Origin: Chloroflexota bacterium
Lineage (GTDB): Bacteria; Chloroflexota; Anaerolineae; Anaerolineales; Villigracilaceae
Assembly (NCBI GenBank): GCA_026389975.1
Contig: JAPLGV010000017.1
Span: forward strand, 1 to 6,926
Direction: 5' to 3'
Length of the DNA: 6,926 bases
Numbering within the stretch: the stretch's first letter is position 1; every line of letters starts with the position of its first letter. Under the pieces are notes generated by a model. That model did no database searches. It was given only the letters and a program-made list of their open reading frames with translations, and was not told the origin of the DNA. Made by a program: the position numbers and the translations under genes. Below, piece by piece: positions 5,496-6,926 of the stretch.

Positions 5496-5548
5496 TGCGT
5501 TCCAGCCTTTCAACCAGGCTTCACGAGGGTAACAGCGGGGAGGACGGG
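5496..5548. repeat. Copy A of a direct repeat downstream of abiEii
   Basis: Two blocks, 5496-5533 (ending TTCACGAGGGTAAC) and 5531-5548 (AACAGCGGGGAGGACGGG), recur in the same order at 5750-5786 and 5803-5820. In this copy the blocks are joined directly; in the other they are split by 16 extra bases. The first blocks differ by a few substitutions and one indel; the second blocks match at 17 of 18 positions. Confidence 0.7.
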
Positions 5549-5701
5549 TAGGGGTGTGATCGCGCGGTCATGCAGCGCAACCTTGCGCATGCAGGCATTG
5601 CACACCAGCATGTCAAAGACCCCCGGGTTTATAAACAAGTACCATGCGCCTAGCGAAAGCCTGCCCGGGCGGAACAAGATGGCCAGGATGATTTTTTCCA
5701 A
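5510..5701 (-). pseudogene. Short open frame, possible gene remnant of unknown function
   Basis: 63 codons opening at a TTG directly after a TAA stop, with no nearby ribosome binding site. The first 50 or so residues contain LFRPGRLSLGAWYLFINPG and LVCNACMRKVAL, with two closely spaced cysteines. By my count 37 of 49 codons end in G or C, similar to real genes here. The last residues (AVTLVKPG) come from the direct repeat at 5496-5533. I do not recognise the family. It may be a decayed fragment of a larger gene or a chance frame. Confidence 0.2.
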
Positions 5702-5706
5702 TTAGA

Positions 5707-5743
5707 ACGCAAAAGGCTGCTCCGATGGGTGATCGAAGCAGCC
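5707..5743 (-). terminator. Candidate Rho-independent terminator on the minus strand
   Basis: Minus-strand GGCTGCT (5743-5737) pairs with AGCAGCC (5721-5715). After one mismatch the stem continues CGAT/ATCG, with a five-base loop (CACCC) at the tip, and TTTT (5714-5711) follows. It lies about 200 bases downstream of the tRNA-Ser genes and could end their transcript or that of the remnant frame's former neighbour. The T-run is short. Confidence 0.45.
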
Positions 5744-5749
5744 AATTTC

Positions 5750-5820
5750 TGCGTTTCAGACTTTCACCAGGTTTCACGAGGGTAACACCCTTGCAGGCTG
5801 TAAACAGCGGGGAGGGCGGG
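5750..5820. repeat. Copy B of the direct repeat, with a 16-base insertion
   Basis: Blocks 5750-5786 and 5803-5820 correspond to 5496-5533 and 5531-5548. The insertion occupies 5787-5802. Its last part, GCGGGGAGGGCGGGA (5807-5821), is identical to 5945-5959, the 3' end of the tRNA-Ser(GCU) gene. Confidence 0.7.
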
Positions 5821-5857
5821 AGGCATAGAAAATGGGTTGAATATATTGCGCCCCTAC

Positions 5858-5892
5858 TCCCCGCATCCTGCGGGGATGATGTACTTCGCGAG
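5858..5892. repeat. REP-like hairpin repeat near tRNA-Ser
   Basis: A perfect 8-bp stem, TCCCCGCA (5858-5865) and TGCGGGGA (5869-5876), with loop TCC, followed by TGATGTACTTCGCGAG. Strongest of the four units with this layout (others at 3562, 3585 and 3851). Confidence 0.6.
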
Positions 5893-5942
5893 GTGCCCGC
5901 TGCTGACGCGAAAACCGCGCCCAAATCGGACGCGGTTCTCCA

Positions 5943-6036
5943 TGGCGGGGAGGGCGGGATTCGAACCCGCGGCTGAGTTTTAAGTCCCAGCACTCACTTA
6001 GCAGGCGAGCCCAATCGGCCACTCTGGCACCTCCCC
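5943..6036 (-). tRNA. tRNA-Ser (anticodon GCU), CCA encoded
   Basis: Acceptor GGGGAGG (6036-6030) pairs with CCTCCCC (5953-5947). The discriminator is G at 5946 and CCA is encoded at 5945-5943. The anticodon arm is CTCGC-CTGCTAA-GTGAG, with anticodon GCU at 6002-6000. A long variable arm (GCTGGG/CTCAGC stem) is typical of a class II serine tRNA. The T arm is GCGGG-TTCGAAT-CCCGC. It reads AGC/AGU codons. Its 3' end is partly duplicated at 3782, 5535 and 5807. Confidence 0.95.
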
Positions 6037-6067
6037 ATATGCAGTTGTTATGTCCCGGAAGATGGTA

Positions 6068-6157
<90 letters not shown>

Positions 6158-6167
6158 GGGCGGGACG

Positions 6168-6173
6168 ATTTTA
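6168..6173 (-). promoter_or_regulatory. Candidate -10 box for the tRNA-Ser pair
   Basis: Minus-strand TAAAAT lies 10 bases before the mature 5' end of tRNA-Ser(UGA), which would give a very short leader. No convincing -35 box is seen. Confidence 0.3.
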
Positions 6174-6222
6174 CCATAACTTGGGGGCGTTGCGAGGTCG
6201 TCGGTAGTATAACAGACAAACT

Positions 6223-6231
6223 TGGTATAAT
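6223..6231 (+). promoter_or_regulatory. Extended -10 promoter of miaB
   Basis: TGGTATAAT (6223-6231) is a perfect extended -10 element (TG-n-TATAAT). It ends nine bases before the ATG at 6241, so the transcript would begin within a few bases of the start codon. No ribosome binding site is present, indicating a leaderless or near-leaderless mRNA. It faces away from the tRNA-Ser pair. Confidence 0.65.
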
Positions 6232-6240
6232 TCGCGGGCT

Positions 6241-6926
6241 ATGAAAAAATATCACGTTTGGACCGAAGGCTGTCAGATGAACGTGGCCGACTCGCAGCGC
6301 CTGGGGTCGGCCCTTGAACGCCTGGGCTATGAATTTACCGGTAAAGCCGAAGATGCCGATGTGATTGTTTTAAACACCTGCGTTGTGCGCCAATCCGCCG
6401 AGGATAAGGCCACCAGCCGTTTGAGTTCCCTGCGACCCCTAAAAACCAAAAATCCCAGACTGGTGGTCAACCTGATGGGCTGCCTGGTCGGTATCCGGGA
6501 TAACGAGAAATTGCGGGCCCGCTTCCCATTCGTGGACGTGTTCTCCCCGCCCTCGGACCCGGGCCCGCTCATCTCGTTTTTGACTCAGGGCGAGGCGCGG
6601 GCGTTCGAAGCGCGCGAGAGACCGGGGACCGGTTCGCCGTTATGGACGGCGATATCGTCCTGCCGGAGCAGGAACGCGGCAAGACCGTTTCCGTGCATCT
6701 GCCTGCAGTGCTGGGCTGTTCGCACGCCTGTACGTTCTGCATCATCCCATCCCGGCGCGGGGCCGAACGTTCGCGCCCCGCGGATGAGATTGCAGCCGAA
6801 GCCCGTTCACTCGCCGCGCAGGGGGTGAAAGAGATTACCCTGCTCGGTCAGATCGTGGATCGCTATGGGAAGGACCAGCCCGAGGGCCCGAACCTGGCAG
6901 CGCTGATGCGGAGGTTGGAGCGAGTC
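6241..6926 (+). CDS. miaB: MiaB, tRNA-2-methylthio-N6-dimethylallyladenosine synthase; frameshifted, 3' end outside window
   Basis: Radical-SAM methylthiotransferase that adds the 2-methylthio group to i6A at position 37 of tRNAs reading UNN codons. The first frame (6241 to about 6618) encodes the N-terminal methylthiotransferase domain with its second-cluster cysteines: C11 in EGCQMN, C47 in NTCVVRQSAEDK and C81 in MGCLVG. QMN after the first cysteine favours MiaB over RimO or MtaB. At the GAGAG stretch 6616-6620 the family sequence jumps frame. It resumes as ETGDRFAVMDGDIVLPE and continues through the radical-SAM motif GCSHACTFCIIP (about 6711-6746), SRPADEIAAEARSLAAQG and LLGQIVDRYG to the window end. 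Removing two bases (AG) at 6619-6620 restores one frame. Unless corrected, the first frame ends at 6828 with an unrelated tail and lacks the radical-SAM domain. It could be a sequencing error, a true mutation or a programmed shift. Confidence 0.85.

Overview
The window looks like part of a chromosome from an obligately or largely anaerobic bacterium with GC-rich third codon positions. My best guess is Chloroflexota (Anaerolineae-like). This rests on the flavour of the KorABCD and MiaB proteins (for example GQIVDRYG in MiaB), on promoters whose -10 box sits directly on the start codon (leaderless genes), and on many short dispersed hairpin repeats. It is an inference without a database search.

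Left third (1-2929, minus strand): an operon korD-korA-korB-korC for a four-subunit 2-oxoacid (probably 2-oxoglutarate):ferredoxin oxidoreductase. KorD is a 2[4Fe-4S] ferredoxin. KorA and KorB form the thiamine-diphosphate catalytic core. KorC runs off the left edge. A perfect 26-bp palindrome overlaps the korD stop just before the korA ribosome binding site, and korA starts with TTG. KorC has an unusual N-terminal extension of about 40 residues, largely encoded by three copies of a short dispersed repeat that recurs in the intergenic DNA near 3650.

Middle (2930-3517): a divergent promoter region, then a plus-strand superoxide reductase of the short neelaredoxin type with all iron ligands. 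It is a natural partner for an oxygen-sensitive ferredoxin oxidoreductase.

Right half: a 446-bp repeat-rich gap holds REP-like hairpins and a collapsed tRNA-Ser remnant. It is followed by an AbiEi/AbiEii (type IV toxin-antitoxin, phage-defence) pair transcribed from a promoter covered by two inverted repeats. A second repeat-rich gap (5459-5942) follows, then two minus-strand tRNA-Ser genes (GCU and UGA anticodons) and a divergent miaB. The visible miaB sequence carries a frameshift near 6616-6620 and runs off the right edge.

The most interesting reading is that the AbiE pair sits between an intact tRNA-Ser(GCU) 3' end and a 30-nt near-identical copy of that 3' end plus its flank. Further 14-15-nt copies lie in between. 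This resembles a scarred tRNA integration site carrying a defence module, although no integrase is visible.
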